A DNA stretch of 64,000 bases from Hibiscus mutabilis (GCA_019671005.1 CM033745.1:12700921-12764920); one strand, 5' to 3'. Positions 1-12,950 are shown, numbered from the stretch's first letter. The notes: generated by a model not told the origin, from the letters alone. Translations and numbers: made by a program.

Positions 1-1310
1 TCTAAGAGAAATTTTACTTTTTGAAGATTTTCGATAATTATCGGGATAATAGACTAAGTTAAGAAACTTTAGTCAATGTCATTAAGGAAGGAAGTTTTTA
101 TGCGATGATAATGTTTATTTCCCGAATATGGAAATATGAAATTTTTGGAATAAATCTGATAGTTCAGAAAAAGGTAAAATCGCAGTAGAAGTATTTTACG
201 AATATTAGGAAATCGGATTAAATTGAAATTTTGAAGACAATTCCAAAGATTATGGGAAATTTATAAATATTATTTTATGAATATTTTATTGTTGGATGGA
301 TTCTAACTAGATTTAGTTAGACTATGATAGAGTGGCTATAAAGCTTTAAAGTTCGTAAGAAGAAAATTTGGAAATCGTATTGAGTAAGATTCAAATATTT
401 GGATCAAATAAAATGTCATAAAAAAATATCTAAGATATTTATGAAGAAGCATGGTTGGATTGGAACCAAATTGGTTCAATTTTAATGGAATGACAAATTT
501 CTTGACTTGTTGTAAATAAAGACTAGTTGGAGGGCAAATTGGACATTTGCCATGGATGGCATTTTTGAAACATTTTGAAACATTGAGGGCAATTTTTAAA
601 GGTGAATAACACTTTTATTTGATCATGGCCATTGATTTTTGATAAGATTAAATCTTGGCCTTTAGATTAAAAGGGTAAATTAGTAAATTCACTAAATAAA
701 TGAATTTTAAATTCATTTAATTTTAACATGTGGATTAAATAAGTAAAAGATGAACCAAATTTGGTTCATCTTTCTTGAAATATTTCGGACTAAAGGGAGA
801 AAATTTTCCAAGCTCGATTCAAGCCCCGAAACTCGACTTTGAGGTAATCTCTTCAACTACAAAGTTATTCTACTGTTCAAGCTCTATCTCTTGATGTTAA
901 TAATTCATGGAAAACGTGCTTGATTGATGAGAATTTTGCATGAGAAGAAATTAGGGTTTATGGAAACAGTTTGGGGCTTTTAGAATTTTATGATTCCATG
1001 ATGAAATTTAAGTTGGAAACAAGTTGTTATGATGATAAAATCATGTTCTTGAGTTGTGATTTAAACCCTACATATTTTAGTTTGTATGAAGATGATTAGG
1101 GTTTATGGATTCAAGCTTGATTTAGGGTTTGTGATGTTAGATAAATGATCTAGTAAGCTTGATTTGTTGTTTGAAAGCAAAACCCTAAATTTAAAGTATA
1201 GGAACCATTTCGTCGATTCTGAAAGTTAAAGGACCAATCTGAATTTTTATGATTTTGAAGTGTAATTATGCTATTAATGATGTTGGAGATGTGAAATTGA
1301 AGTAAGAATG

Positions 1311-1418
1311 CTAAACCGATGTTGAATTAAAGTAGTGATCGTTTTGACAATTTGTCAAAGTTAACTAAACCGATGTTGAATTAAAGTAATGATCGTTTTG
1401 ACAATTTTTCAAAGTTAA
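1311..1418. repeat. Tandem duplication, 54-bp unit, two copies
   Basis: The block starting ctaaaccgatgttgaatta at 1311 is repeated from 1365 with only a few differences (agtagtgatc versus agtaatgatc; tttgtcaaag versus tttttcaaag). The two copies abut exactly, as expected of a slippage or unequal-exchange duplication. Confidence 0.8.
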
Positions 1419-2784
1419 GTGACCAATTGGGAAATAAGATTTTGGATGAGGACTAAATCTGATTTTTAGTTGAAATAATAGAATTCAAGTAGTAATGTTG
1501 ATTTGAGGACTAATTTGCAAAGTTAAGAAGTTTGAATCATTACCTTTGCATTTTAGCGACTATTTCGGCAAAGAAGGAAAATGAGAGGAAATTATTGTGA
1601 ATAATTATTTGATGAAGAAGGTGATAATTTGGTGGTTTTAAGCAAGTAATTGGACTAAATTGACAAATAGCAAAGTAAGAAGAAATTAGTATAAAGTTTG
1701 AAGTTATTCATGGAAGTTGTGTAGGAAAATTGGATTTTGGCAGTAAGTTCGAAAATTCACCATAAATTCTAAAAAAATGGTTAGATGGTGAATTTTATAC
1801 CGATGTAAAGATTTGTTCATCTAGTTTTGTTTCTAACAAACGGAAACTGATTTTGAGTTCCGAGTTAAAAGATATGAATTTTTAAGTGATGAAAGGTCAG
1901 AAAACAGAGCACCAGTTTGTTCCGAATTTCAGCATTGTAATCGACTTTGAAAATTCGCCATAAATCGTACAAGTTGAATCGGGACTATTAAATTATATGG
2001 ATGCAAAGCTTATTGAACCTAGTTTCTGTCAGAACAAACGGAATCGAATTCCAAGTTTTAGATCATTTTATAAAAATAAATCTTTGAAGGTAGTACAAGC
2101 TGCCAAAAATGGAAATTTAGATATTTTGTATCTAAAGTTAGTTAGCGAGCTCGGAAGAATTATTTGAAGTTCGAAATGGTCATTAAAGACCAAAAATGGG
2201 TTTTGGACAGTATAAGGAAATAAGGAAAAACTTTTGGAAATTTTGCATATTCGAATGACTAGATTCGATAGCATGTTTAAAGTATTGTTAGATTTTAATC
2301 TAACGAATGTCATTTGTGTTTATGTGATCAATGAAGTTGATCCGAATCAAAAGAGGGTTCGAGATACTATGAGGAAAAGGATCGAGTAAGCTTAGAGATG
2401 CAAGATAATAAATGGCCCAGGTGAGTGCATTTATATGTTTTAAATGTATTTTGATAAATTTTGCAAAATTTATTTATATGGATTTATTTAAAATGACAAC
2501 ATGGTTTTTGTACAAGCTATACAATTTTTTACAAGCAAAGGAAAAAGGTTAGTATACATTAGGGTATGAACTGTCCTATTATATTATTTTGACAATTTAT
2601 TATTGAATAAGGATGATATATGGATCATATGTTTTATCGATATTTTTACGTCTATATGATAAATTACAAAGTTATATGAAATGGATTTATTGCCCAAGTT
2701 TATGATAGAGTGTGACAGTATAGTGGCATGTCATTAGAGGTCCAGTAGTCAAGGACTACGTGTAGCTGCACACCAATCTTCGGA

Positions 2785-2910
2785 TCTATACGTTATTGGT
2801 ACTTATGTGTTTATATGATATCGACATTAATACGTCTATATGATATTGACACTTACGTGTTTCATATGGTATTGACACTTTATGTTATTTATATGTTATC
2901 GTCACTTCGG
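2785..2910. repeat. Degenerate minisatellite, about 27-bp unit
   Basis: Four or so diverged copies of a unit of the form tatatgatat(c/t)gacact followed by tacgtgttt run through this stretch. It lies inside the presumed LTR and has no coding potential. Confidence 0.55.
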
Positions 2911-3593
2911 TGACCAGTACTCAAGGAGTATAGATCTCGCATACTTCAGTTTCTCTTTATACAGTTCTTGGGCTACTTATACGAATGAAATACTTAATGA
3001 TCACCATTTTTTATATACGATGCCTTTATTGGTTTTAAAGTATAAGAAAGATTTGATATGAACTTGCTTAACCATGTTTTCATTTACCCATTATTTAATT
3101 TTATGACTTATTATAATGCCTCACTAAGTTATACTTAGCGTGTGATTGTTTCACGCGTAGGAAAAGAGAAGCGTTAGGAGTAAGGAGCATTAGCGAACAT
3201 CATTTATCAAAAATAGGTACATCAGCATCAATAATATAATTTTTATGCTATTTGATTTTTACTAGTCGGCATGTATATTAAAACGTGAAGCCTGCTCTGA
3301 TATGAATCGTATTTTATTCAGAATTTAAATGATTTTAAATTAGGCAGTTTTATTATTTATATGCAAATGAATCAAATTGTTAAGTTGCTGCCTGAATCTA
3401 AATTCAAAATTGAATGTGAAAATATTAAGTTTAAATTTTACATGATTAAGTATTTTCAAAATTAAAGGATAAATTGTTTATGTTTTAAAGAAACAAAATT
3501 TTTACCGATTTTTGAAGTGTAAATTTTTTTACAAGTGTAATGTGACATCTATAACTCGTATTCAGCGATGGATACGGGAAAATGGGTGTTACA

Positions 3594-5207
3594 ATAATCG
3601 TAACTGTTACGACGTGTAGGACATAAATTTAAATGTGTTTTATCTCTGATTTATTGAGTAAATATGAGTTTAGATAGTTTAAGTTTTGCATTGAAAAAAA
3701 AAAAGAAGTACCTTTTCCCGAACTTGACAAGATCAATTTAATTCAATGAGAGGCATCCATCCCATTTATTACATTGGCCCGACAATTGCCGTCACCAGCC
3801 TGTCGCTCACCGGTATCAAAACTCGAAAATCCGAATGATCATCTTTGTTTCCCTAAGGTTTGGATTTGGCCAAAAGAAGCCTAACGTTCATAAATCTTAA
3901 CTTCAAATCCGCAACTGGATCTAGCAAACTTTACCTAAGACCCGAACTGATATACCTGAGATTAGACTCAAACTGACCCAAACTTGATCCGAAACCTAAA
4001 ATAAAACGTACCAAACCGAAATCGACCTGAATTATAATTAAAGAAATCGACCCGAATTATAATTAAACAGAAGTGGATCCAAATTAATTTTCAACCTTAG
4101 TAGGACTCGAACCTATTTTACCCAAATAGAAAGCAACCCGAAATAAAAAAAAAGATATTAAAAAAAATAAAAATGAGATGTGCATTACCGCACAACTCAC
4201 CAAAAAGACATATATAGGAGTATAAAAAACCTAATTCAACCTAATAATCCAACTAAAACTAGCCGATCTAAATTCTAAAGGCTAACCTAAGTAAAAAAAT
4301 TGACCGATCTCCTCTTGACCCGACCAGATATGACCCGAACCAAAACCGAAATAGTCAAACACGAAATAACCGACTCGAACGACTCGTTTGCCACTTCTAC
4401 TTAAGAAACCATATCTACCTCTTCAATGCCTAAACCAAATCCCCAAACCCCTTCCAACATCCTCTTTGTAAGCATGTTAGAATGCACAAGAGTGACATCG
4501 GAATGTCTTAATAATGGCATCGAATGTTGAATGTATCATGAATTAACATTCAGTTGGTTTTACTGAAATGCGACTACATTTGAATGTCTGGGCAAACTAT
4601 TTCCAATAACCTTACAAATGAGTGCAACGGAATAGAGATAAAACCTGTATTCCTTGGACACAAATGTAAATATCATATACAAATATGCAATCAAAACGGG
4701 TATATTTAATATTTTAAAGTTCGCTTTCATGTATTTGGAGAGCATTCAGAGGGATCATATATCCATATCCTTACCAAAAAACGTGCAATGCATTAGTACT
4801 TCAAGAAAAATAGAGTCCAAACAACATTAAGTCATCACTGTAATTATTTTGATGCACAGAAATATGTATCGTCATTCTTCAATTCCCAACCATGAAAGAA
4901 GCACTGTCAAACCAGTAAAAAATGCAAAGGACAATCCCCAATTCTTCAAGTTTAGGTAAAAAAGGGGGTTCTTTAAATATCCTTGAATTCAATGAGAACA
5001 CTAAAGTTGTCCTGCAAAATTACACAGAAAACTACACCAAAGCTGTCCTCACAGACCCCTGCATAACAAAAAACAAGGACATTTTCATATATGTTCTCTC
5101 ATTAAAGGAAAACACAAAACAAGAATAAAGAGAGAGAAAATTCGCAAACACAAAAGAGAAGATTCAAACATGGTAATGGATGATAGTATATGAGACAACT
5201 ATGCTTG
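3594..5207. other. Intergenic, with a CCCGAA/ACCGAA-rich degenerate block at about 3910-4402
   Basis: No gene is supported. From about 3910 to 4402 the plus strand is full of short words such as gacccgaac, aaccgaaa and cgacccgaa, ending at tcgtttgccacttct (about 4384-4398). Its reverse complement, agaagtggcaaacga, resembles the common hAT-type end aggggtggcaa. This suggests the right end of a decayed non-autonomous hAT-like element; a left end with matching TSD was not found. The remainder is AT-rich with only short chance ORFs. Confidence 0.45.
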
Positions 5208-5800
5208 CAAGCTATTCAAATTTGTCTTGAAAGTACTAAACTTGCTTGATCATTCTTTAGTTGAGCTAGAGTTTGAGCAGCTCAAGCTATTGAATAAGCT
5301 GAAGTTGGGTATCCTAATGCTCGACATAAGTAGCTCGCAAATCCTAATCAAGATTTTTTTATTTCTATCTAGTATTGAAAAACCTAATTCGAACTCAGCT
5401 CAAACCTAAATAATCTGATTTGAAGTCAGAACATGAAAATCAAGCTTATATTCTACTAGATAGTACATAAACAATAGAGATTTAAGCTAGTCTAGATTCA
5501 ACATATATGAACAGATTCAACAGGATAGTGCACGATTATGCGCAGATAGTAGTGCTGGTAACTTATTCGAGTTCGTCTTGAAAGAACTTGAACTTTGGAC
5601 TGATCATTCTCAATCACGTTAGAGTTAGAGCTTGATCAGCTCAGGCTATGGAGTGAACCGGATTTGAGTCTATTAATGCTTGACTCTAATCAAACTTTTT
5701 ATTTTCAATTAATATTAAAAAAACTGAATAAAAACTCGACCTCAGAACATAAGTAATCCGATTTGAAATTGAGTATGAGAACTAGATAAACAAGCTTTAA
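5208..5800. repeat. Diverged direct duplication, about 350-bp period
   Basis: The stretch near 5208-5450 (gcttgcaagctattcaaa, tgatcattct, gagcagctcaagctat, ataatctgatttgaa) recurs in the same order near 5558-5795 (tgatcattct, gatcagctcaggctat, gtaatccgatttgaaatt). Spacing is about 350 bp and the copies differ at many sites. No coding function is visible. It is probably a remnant of a repeat family rich in gagct/agctc words. Confidence 0.6.
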
Positions 5801-5916
5801 GCTCTAGCAATTTGATTTTTATCTCGAATTAAACTCCAGCTATTGAACTCAAATTTCGATCTAAATTTGTGCTCTATTTCGTTCAATTAAACCCTAGGCG
5901 TTGCCATCCATCAGTT

Positions 5917-6252
5917 TTAGAAACTTCTCGAGTACCTGACTTTCTTGACGAGGATCATTTGAAGCTTGCGAGCGTGGTCCTGCGATCGGATCTTACGCTC
6001 CAAATTCTTGCGAGCCAAAATCCGTTTCTCAGAATTCTTCAAGTGATGAGTTTGTTCCTGCTTTATCAGCCGTTCGATTCCGCTGGATTGCATGACCCGC
6101 TGCATCACCGTCAACGCGTGCTCCAAGTTTCCGTTCCTTACCTGCACCCTTATCCCTCTCATTTGCTGAAACTGACTCGGGTCATGACTCAGCGAGTTGA
6201 TTCCCTGTCTCGCTGGAGCAAAGATCCCCGCGATAGCTCGCCTCGCGTTCAT
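5917..6252 (-). CDS. Ribosomal protein bS21 family, probably mitochondrial
   Basis: A 111-residue protein. Residues about 34-106 match the bS21 family: a basic start of the form RGIRVQVRNGNLEHAL, then a long basic helical stretch with KNSEKRILARKNLERKIRS. bS21 is a small-subunit protein near the platform and the 3' end of small-subunit rRNA. The N-terminal 30 residues (MNARRAIAGIFAPARQG) are Arg/Ala-rich and acid-poor to residue 23, like a mitochondrial presequence, which fits the plant nuclear S21 family of about 100 residues. The frame is one exon and the first Met gives the right length. On the opposite strand 5869-6315 is also open, but this is a shadow: the family match is on the minus strand. 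Targeting is inferred; the family call is firm. Confidence 0.85.
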   Translation of the reverse strand: MNARRAIAGIFAPARQGINSLSHDPSQFQQMRGIRVQVRNGNLEHALTVMQRVMQSSGIERLIKQEQTHHLKNSEKRILARKNLERKIRSQDHARKLQMILVKKVRYSRSF

Positions 6253-6810
6253 CTCTGTAATAGGTTTTCCGCAGGGTTTGGAATCCCCTCTCTATCAGTA
6301 ACGCTATTGAATTAGGGTTTAATCTTCTGATTTTTTTATTGATATTGTTTTTATTCAGAATTGAAAATGACCGAAACACCCTTAATCCAAGAAGGTGGTT
6401 CCATTAACGTTTGGGTTGGCTTTGCAACTTGCTGACCTAAAAAAAGGCCTCAACTCTATGGTTAATATTGATGGACCGAACCCAACAACACATCTCTAAC
6501 AATCCAATCCTTGAATTTATCAATATAATTATATTTGTTTTGTATGTCGATTTTTGAACTAATTTAATATCTCTATCGCGTCAATCTAAAATAATATTTT
6601 TACTAATATATATTCAATGGTTGAGAACTTTTTACATAAATAAATAGTTAGGATTTTTAATTTATTTAAAAAATTTGACATAAATAATCTATGTGAATAA
6701 TACATAAAATTCAACGATTAATTTGTTAAAATAATAATAGATGAACAACTTGTGTAAGTGTCTAAAACTCAGTTTTTTATGCTAGTGCAACCGAATCCCT
6801 TCACATACAT
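6253..6810. other. Upstream region of the bS21 gene and AT-rich spacer
   Basis: This holds the presumed 5' UTR and promoter of the minus-strand bS21 gene. I could not fix a TATA box with confidence. The rest is AT-rich spacer without coding signal. Confidence 0.4.
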
Positions 6811-7683
6811 TACACCGTTGATCATTGAACTTTGACCATATTTTGATTTTAGTCATGGAAGTAAAAGAAGTTTCTAAGGCGCTAAACTTTTTAATATCGT
6901 TATTTTAGTCACTTAATCGTTAAATCATTAATAATTATAACATGGTTGTTCATTTTTCTTTTTTAGAAAATCCTAATCTAATATGGCAGTTGTTTTCATT
7001 CCATTGTTGGTCGTCGTTAACGACAAAATTAATATAGAAACATTTATTTTTCTCTTTTCTTTCTCTTTTTCTCATCGATTTGGTTATCCTTGAAACCTAT
7101 TAAAAATTGATGAGAAATATATCCAAAGCTTCGACCTTCTAATACTTTGATCTCTATCGATGATCATCTGATAATGTTAGTTTTGAGATATGTTGTTCAT
7201 CCTTTCAAAAAAATATTTTTCATTATTTGAATTTTCAGATGAACACCCCAACCCTCAATTCTAGCAAATCTCAAACCCCAAAAATGATGTTTTTATGTTG
7301 AATTCTATGGATTTTTAAAAATAAATCAACAGAGTGGTAAATGATAACGAGACGAAATTATTAGTGCTTAGAATGAACGAAAAAGACGTCGGATAACAAC
7401 AATCTAAAAATAGAAGGAAAAAAATTGGAGGAAAAAATCTAACTTTAATGAAGAAGATAAAAGAGGTGAATAAAACTAAGATAAAATTAATAAAAACATT
7501 ATTTTGACTTTTATGTCAGCACACATTAACAACAAAAACGTCATGTCATCGTCTTATATGAAATTTAACAGTACAATGACTAAAATAAATAAATTCAAAA
7601 ATTTTAGTGCTTTAAATGAGATATTTTATAGTTTAGTGACTGAAAGAAAACACGGTTAAAAAATAGTGATCACTGGTATAAAT
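6811..7683. mobile_element. Probable decayed terminal-inverted-repeat element
   Basis: The left edge (tacaccgttgatcattgaac ... gattttagtcat) resembles the reverse complement of the right edge (ataccagtgatcactatt ... ctttcagtcact) over roughly 60-80 bp, with many mismatches. The interior is non-coding. No clean TSD is visible, so the boundaries are approximate. The wording of the termini is like the Mutator-like element at 8064, and it may be an older relative. Confidence 0.45.
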
Positions 7684-8063
7684 TACACACACATATATAA
7701 AGTGAATTATTAAGAATTATTATAAAGGTGCTTTCCTTTTTAAAAATAAATAAATCAGCACATCAATTTGCCATTAAAAAAAAGTTAGCATGTCAATTAA
7801 CATACCTAACAACCAATTTAAGGGGGCATGTATTTAGATATTCTACCATTTTTTAAATATGACTTATTATCGTCATTGCTCACGTAAGAAACCCAAACTA
7901 CAATTTCAAAATAAATATCCGATGATATCCATAATTGTTAATGTTACTTATTGTTGTATGAATTTGAATCTTGATATTAGTCTTAGAAATGTGATTATCT
8001 CTATACTTTATAAAATAAATAAATATTTGATGTATGTGCCATAGGGTCGGGTGGCTATAACAA

Positions 8064-9307
8064 TGGTAAACTACTGGAATGATCACTTATGTTTAGGATT
8101 TGTACACTTTTGGTCACTGATTTTTAAATTCGACCGTTATGGTCACTTACGTTTTTTATCTGTAAACTTATGGTCGATAGGATGTTTGTTGTCGTTAAAG
8201 TTAACGAAAGGCTGATCCGACACAATAAAAAGAAGGATAAATTACATAAATAGTCCTTAAACTATTATTTCACTCATATTTTGACCACAGAAATAAAAAT
8301 AATTTGTATAATTACACATTTAATCCTCCATATTTACATTTTTTTATTTCTTCTCCCCTCCACCATTTTCCATATTCTTCTCCATCTAAACCAATCCCTA
8401 ATTTTCTACTATATTAATCCTCAATTAACACTTCCCGTAGTTTACCCTTAATTTTATTCAATAATGAAGGATATTTATTTATTCGAATTAATGGAGAAGT
8501 CGTGATCCAATCAGTTAGGACCACTATCCCTCTAATTTCCGAAATAAAGACCATTACCCCGTGTTATTGAGAAGTGAACTGACCTTATAAATGGTGTATT
8601 TATACAATTTAAAGTAATCGCAACGATCTAATTGTAAACGTAAAATTACAATGCATGATTGGAAACAAATTATCTAAACTAAGGACGAAACTATAAATGT
8701 ATGTAAATTAATCGCACAAATTAAACCAGAGTTAGATTTAAATTAATGACAGAATTGAAATAAAGCAAAATTTAAAGGTATAATTAAAAGTACATGAAAT
8801 TAGATAACAAAGCGAAATAGGACTAAATTAAAAGAAAATGAAATTGCAAGGTGGAAGTTAAAGCAAGAAATATTAATCAATCAAATAAGAATGGCGATTA
8901 ATATTTACCATATATACCATCTAGTCCAAAAATATATGGTATGAATTGAGGATTAATATAGTAGAAAATTAGGGATTGATTTAGATGGAGAAGAATATGG
9001 AAGATGGTGGAGGGGAGAAGAAAGAACACAATTGTAAATATGGAGGATTAAATGTGTAATTATACTAATTGTTTGTATTTTGGTGGTCAAAATATGAGTG
9101 AAGTGATAATTGAAGGACTATCTAGGTAGTTTATCCTTCTTTTTACTGTGCTAGATCAGCTTACCATTAACATTTAACAGCAACAAACATCATAGTACCA
9201 TTAGTTTACAGATCAAAAAAGTAAATAACCATAACGGTTGAATTTAAAAATCGGTGACAAAAAATGTATAAACCTTAAATATAAATGGCTATTCCAGTAG
9301 TTTACCC
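8064..9307. mobile_element. Mutator-like non-autonomous element with about 365-bp terminal inverted repeats
   Basis: It begins tggtaaactactggaat and ends attccagtagtttaccc. The arms 8064-8428 and 8944-9307 are inverted copies along their whole length. The inner 80 bp (cccctccaccat ... tattaatcctcaatt) are almost perfect, while the outer parts are more diverged. Flanks are ctataacaa (8055-8063) and ttataacaa (9308-9316), an 8/9 match and the TSD length expected of Mutator-like elements. The core of about 515 bp has no convincing ORF, so the element depends on a transposase made elsewhere. Confidence 0.85.
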
Positions 9308-9316
9308 TTATAACAA

Positions 9317-9806
9317 CTTAAAAATATCTTATCGACTTTGGTAGTATTTGTTTTTGGTTGGGGCTAATTAGTAGTTCTGTTTCATTATATTAAAAATAGT
9401 GAAAAGATTCAAAAATATAAATTAATATTTATATATTTCTATAATTAAATTTAAATAAAAATATCATATATTATTAAATAGTAACTCATATGGGATTGAT
9501 TTGAGAAAATACTATCTTGAAGTGAATCCATTGACTGGTCCAATAATAGAAGATAATGTTGTTCTTTCTAAGTAATTTAAGTTCGAGCATTGTAATTTCA
9601 TTTAAAACTGAACTAAAATACTACATTATAATTGACTCAATATGTTACAAAATTATATTAAGGTTGGTCCATTTGAATTTAATAATAGTCTGGCCTTAAT
9701 GACATTTCTTAACCTCGATTTTTTTAAATCACTTTAGCCTTTAATTTTGTTTTTCATCTTTGGTCCTGAATTTTTATTTTTATTTGTTAAGGAGATTACT
9801 TGAATT
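9317..9806. other. AT-rich spacer
   Basis: No ORF, repeat or RNA gene that I can support. Confidence 0.4.
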
Positions 9807-9814
9807 TTTTAAAA

Positions 9815-10197
9815 GGGTAATTATATAATGCGTTGGCGGTGGAAACATTTTGTTTCCTCAAATGCCCTAATTTTAGGGGTTATGGATTCAGTTGAGGATT
9901 CATAGTTTAGGGGTTTAGGTTTATGTGCTTAGAATTTAGGGATTTTGGTTTGAATTTAGAGTTTAGGGTTAGAATTTAGGGGTTATAGGTAAAAACTTAA
10001 ATCTCTATCATATTATCCTAAAACTTAAACCCTAACCTCTAAACTCTATACCATAGCACTAAACCCTAAAATCTAACCACATGCTCTAAATTCTAAACCT
10101 CTAAATTATAAACCCTAAACCAAATCCCTAAATCCTAAAATTGAGGTGCTTGTGAAAACAAAATATTTTCACCGCCAGTGCATCATATTTTTTTCCC
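9815..10197. mobile_element. Mutator-like MITE with telomere-like interior
   Basis: The left end gggtaattatataatgcg ... ggcggtggaaacattttg pairs with the right end caaaatattttcaccgcc ... ttttttttccc (about 60-80 bp arms). Both sides carry ttttaaaa (9807-9814 and 10198-10205), an 8-bp candidate TSD that is weak because it is low-complexity. The interior is a run of degenerate TTTAGGG words on the left half (ttagggatt, tttagggtt, tttagggg) and CCCTAAA words on the right half. The whole element is therefore one long imperfect hairpin. Confidence 0.75.
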
Positions 10198-10490
10198 TTT
10201 TAAAAAAATTAAAAGCTTGTGATACCCGTAAGTCTATTTTTTTTAGGTTAGAGAATAAGAGAATTTTTTAGGAACGAGAGGTTATGAAAGATTTTTGTAA
10301 TAGGGTGAAAAATGAACTTTTAAAAAATTAGTAATCAAATTAAAAGTTAATTTTTTAATATGTCACACTATCAAAATAACAATGATTAATGTTTTATTGA
10401 TAAAAATTTAACAAATTGATTACACAAGTGAATGAAACATAATTAGTGTGGAATTAATAAGATAAAATAAAAATAAAAGTGACTGAGCGT

Positions 10491-11676
10491 AGGGGTGGCA
10501 ATGAGGCGGGTTGGAGACGATTTTGCATTCTTGACTTCGTCCCTAATACTTGCGGATACGATTTCGAGAAATTCTCATTAAAATTCAGTGATTTTTTCGT
10601 CTTCGTACCCATCTCTTACGGACCCCCGCGGGTTTCGGTTAATTTTTATCCCCAACAAAATAAACAAAATTGAAAAAATTAAAACAAATGTTCAACATTA
10701 AATCTCTAAAATTACAAACGTAAGTGATAAATTTAATTTTTCCAACAACAAATAAATGATTTCAAAACTATAAAACATGAATAAAATATTATCTATTAAA
10801 ATATAACAGCCTGCATTATCATTAAAAAAATATGTAACTAATAATTTACAATTTCAAATTATGATCTATTTGTTCTAAAAGAAACTATATTCGATAATCT
10901 TTCCAACCATATAAATTATCTCTTCTAATTTTACTCATATGATTTATGGTGAATTTATAAAGTCATTGTCAATGTTGTTTTTAAAAACAGTCTGTTGTCT
11001 TTTATTTTAACCTTTATCCACTTAAAAATTAATAACTCATAATATATAAATCAAAATCGAGAACCGTTTATTTTAAACGAATCTAGACTTTTGTATGATT
11101 ATAGAAATATAAGGCTCACTTCTTAATTTATCTTGTATAGTCTGTTGTGATTTTCAAAGTCACTGCTAAAACAGTTTTCTAAAAAATCTGTTGTCAAATT
11201 TGTATGACCTTTTAACATTCAAATAGTCATATTTTTTAAAATACATATCAAAATTGATCATCGTGTGTTTTAAACAAAGCTATACTGAATCACGTTTATA
11301 ACGATGTACAAATGACTTTCTAATTATTTTTATGAATTTTACAAAGAACTTCCAAACCAACTCAAGTCGGTCGTACTTAAGTTATGAGATATTAGATTTT
11401 TGTTGAAAAAATATGTAAATTACCCTTATGACCATCAAACTTTGTAAAATATTATAAAATATAAGAATTCTTGCGGATATTTTTCGAATACGGATACGGG
11501 TCAATGATTTATACGGGCACAATTCGGATATATCAATCTCCGTCTCATCCTCATCTGAGTTTCAGTAATAAAACTTGTCCGTCTTTATCCCTCGAATGAA
11601 GATTTCAATTATTCCCTATACTCGTCGGTTCAGATCCTTATAATTTTTGGTTATTGCCCCATGATTGCATCCCTAA
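10491..11676. mobile_element. Non-autonomous hAT-like element
   Basis: The left end is aggggtggcaatgaggcggg and the right end is attgcatccctaa, whose reverse complement ttagggatgcaat matches the left end. Flanking octamers ctgagcgt (10483-10490) and ctaagcgt (11677-11684) agree at 7 of 8 bases, the hAT TSD length. Sub-terminal stretches near 10540-10600 (cttgcggatacgattt) and 11470-11530 (ttgcggatatttttcgaatacgg) carry related CGGATA/ACGGG words. The interior is AT-rich without a transposase frame. Confidence 0.85.
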
Positions 11677-11684
11677 CTAAGCGT

Positions 11685-12950
11685 GAACTAAGAATCAAAC
11701 AAAATAGTTTAATATACGTTTGAAGATTCGGGAAAAAAAATCCCAATGTTGACGTACTCTTTCCTGGTCCATTTGCATAACTTTAGGTTTTTTCATCATT
11801 TTATAATGCTTAGCCATATCCATTTTAATAATGAATTGAAGATAATGTTTAATGGTGGACGATTTTGAAATTAAAACCATAGATTATTTATATAGGATCT
11901 GCTTTAAACGCTTTGGATTTGAGGAGATTTTCTTTTAAGAATTGCATTTAAATTTCTTTTATTATAATTTTTTATTGAGTTAGTATTACGGATTAATTAA
12001 GGAGTAACGAGATTTAATTTAAAATATTTTTTTTTTATAAAAAATGACAATTAATATTATTATAAAGATACTAAGACCCGGCAAATTTGACTCAAGACCC
12101 GAACCGATTTACCCGACTCTATATAAACCCGAACATGATAGTTTAAACTTGACTCGAATTCGAACCAAAACCGAACTGAACCAAAATCGGCCCGAAATTA
12201 GTTAAACGAAAATCAACCCGAATCGAAATTAGCCGAAACTGAAAATCAACCGAACCGAAAGCAACCCGAATTTAATTTCCTCAAATATGTATGTTTTATT
12301 CGTATTTTTATTATATTATTAATTAACAACTACCTTTAATAATAGTTTAATATCATTTTTTTCCATTAAAAGATATCTTCATATATTAACACAAATTGAA
12401 AGCCGATCATCCGATATTGATCTGACCCAAAAAGTTAACCGATCCGATATTGACCCGAACCGAAAATCAATTGATCTGGTATTAATCCGACTTGATACCC
12501 AACCCGATCCGAAATAACATAGATCTGAACTAAATCCTAATCAGATCCGACCCGAACCTAAACTAAAAACAACTCGAACCGAAAATCAACTCGACCTGAA
12601 GTAACCCGACCTGAACGACACGATTGCCACCTCTATGTCTTGGTACTTCATGATTTTATATAATAAATTAAGTAAAACGACTTTTTTTTGAGACAATAAA
12701 ACAGCTAAAAATTATTATTCAAATACTGATCACAATTTAATATATTTATATACGAATACTTCTCCACCTCACTTATGATCATTTGTTAAATTACTTTTCA
12801 TAAATATATATACAAAATATTTTCATTTACCTATATCACGAATGTGATAGAATCTAATATAAATAAAGTTATACTCTTATGTTTTATGATTGTTTTATAA
12901 TCGACCTTAATTTTTTCTCTTTGAAGTATAAACAATAAAATCAATAATGA
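11685..12950. other. AT-rich spacer with a CCCGAA-rich hAT-like remnant at about 12060-12635
   Basis: From 12060 the plus strand is packed with acccgaac, aaccgaaa and cccgacct words. It ends near 12635 in gattgccacctctat, whose reverse complement atagaggtggcaatc is a hAT-type end. The left end is not readable and no TSD was found. No gene is present. Confidence 0.5.

Larger units (their letters stand above)
1..3593 (+). mobile_element. Probable LTR (or LTR-bearing remnant) of a Ty3/gypsy element, left end outside window
   Basis: No coding frame of note lies here. The stretch ends at 3593 in aatgggtgttaca, the kind of terminus many plant gypsy LTRs have, preceded by tgtgacatctataactcg (3541-3558). 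Its body has long non-coding AT-rich sequence and internal short repeats, as in large plant LTRs. The left end is cut off by the window, so LTR partner, TSD and family cannot be checked. Orientation is inferred only from the terminal ACA. It could equally be a solo LTR or ordinary intergenic DNA. Confidence 0.4.

Noticed and set aside
5869..6315. 148-residue plus-strand open frame
   Set aside because: It lies antisense over the bS21 gene, whose minus-strand protein has a clear family match; the plus-strand product resembles nothing.
6182..6379. 65-residue minus-strand frame overlapping the bS21 start
   Set aside because: It is in another frame, mostly upstream sequence, with no family resemblance and no need for an extra start.
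9880..10140. Interstitial telomere
   Set aside because: The TTTAGGG words are degenerate, inverted about a centre and enclosed by transposon ends with a candidate TSD.
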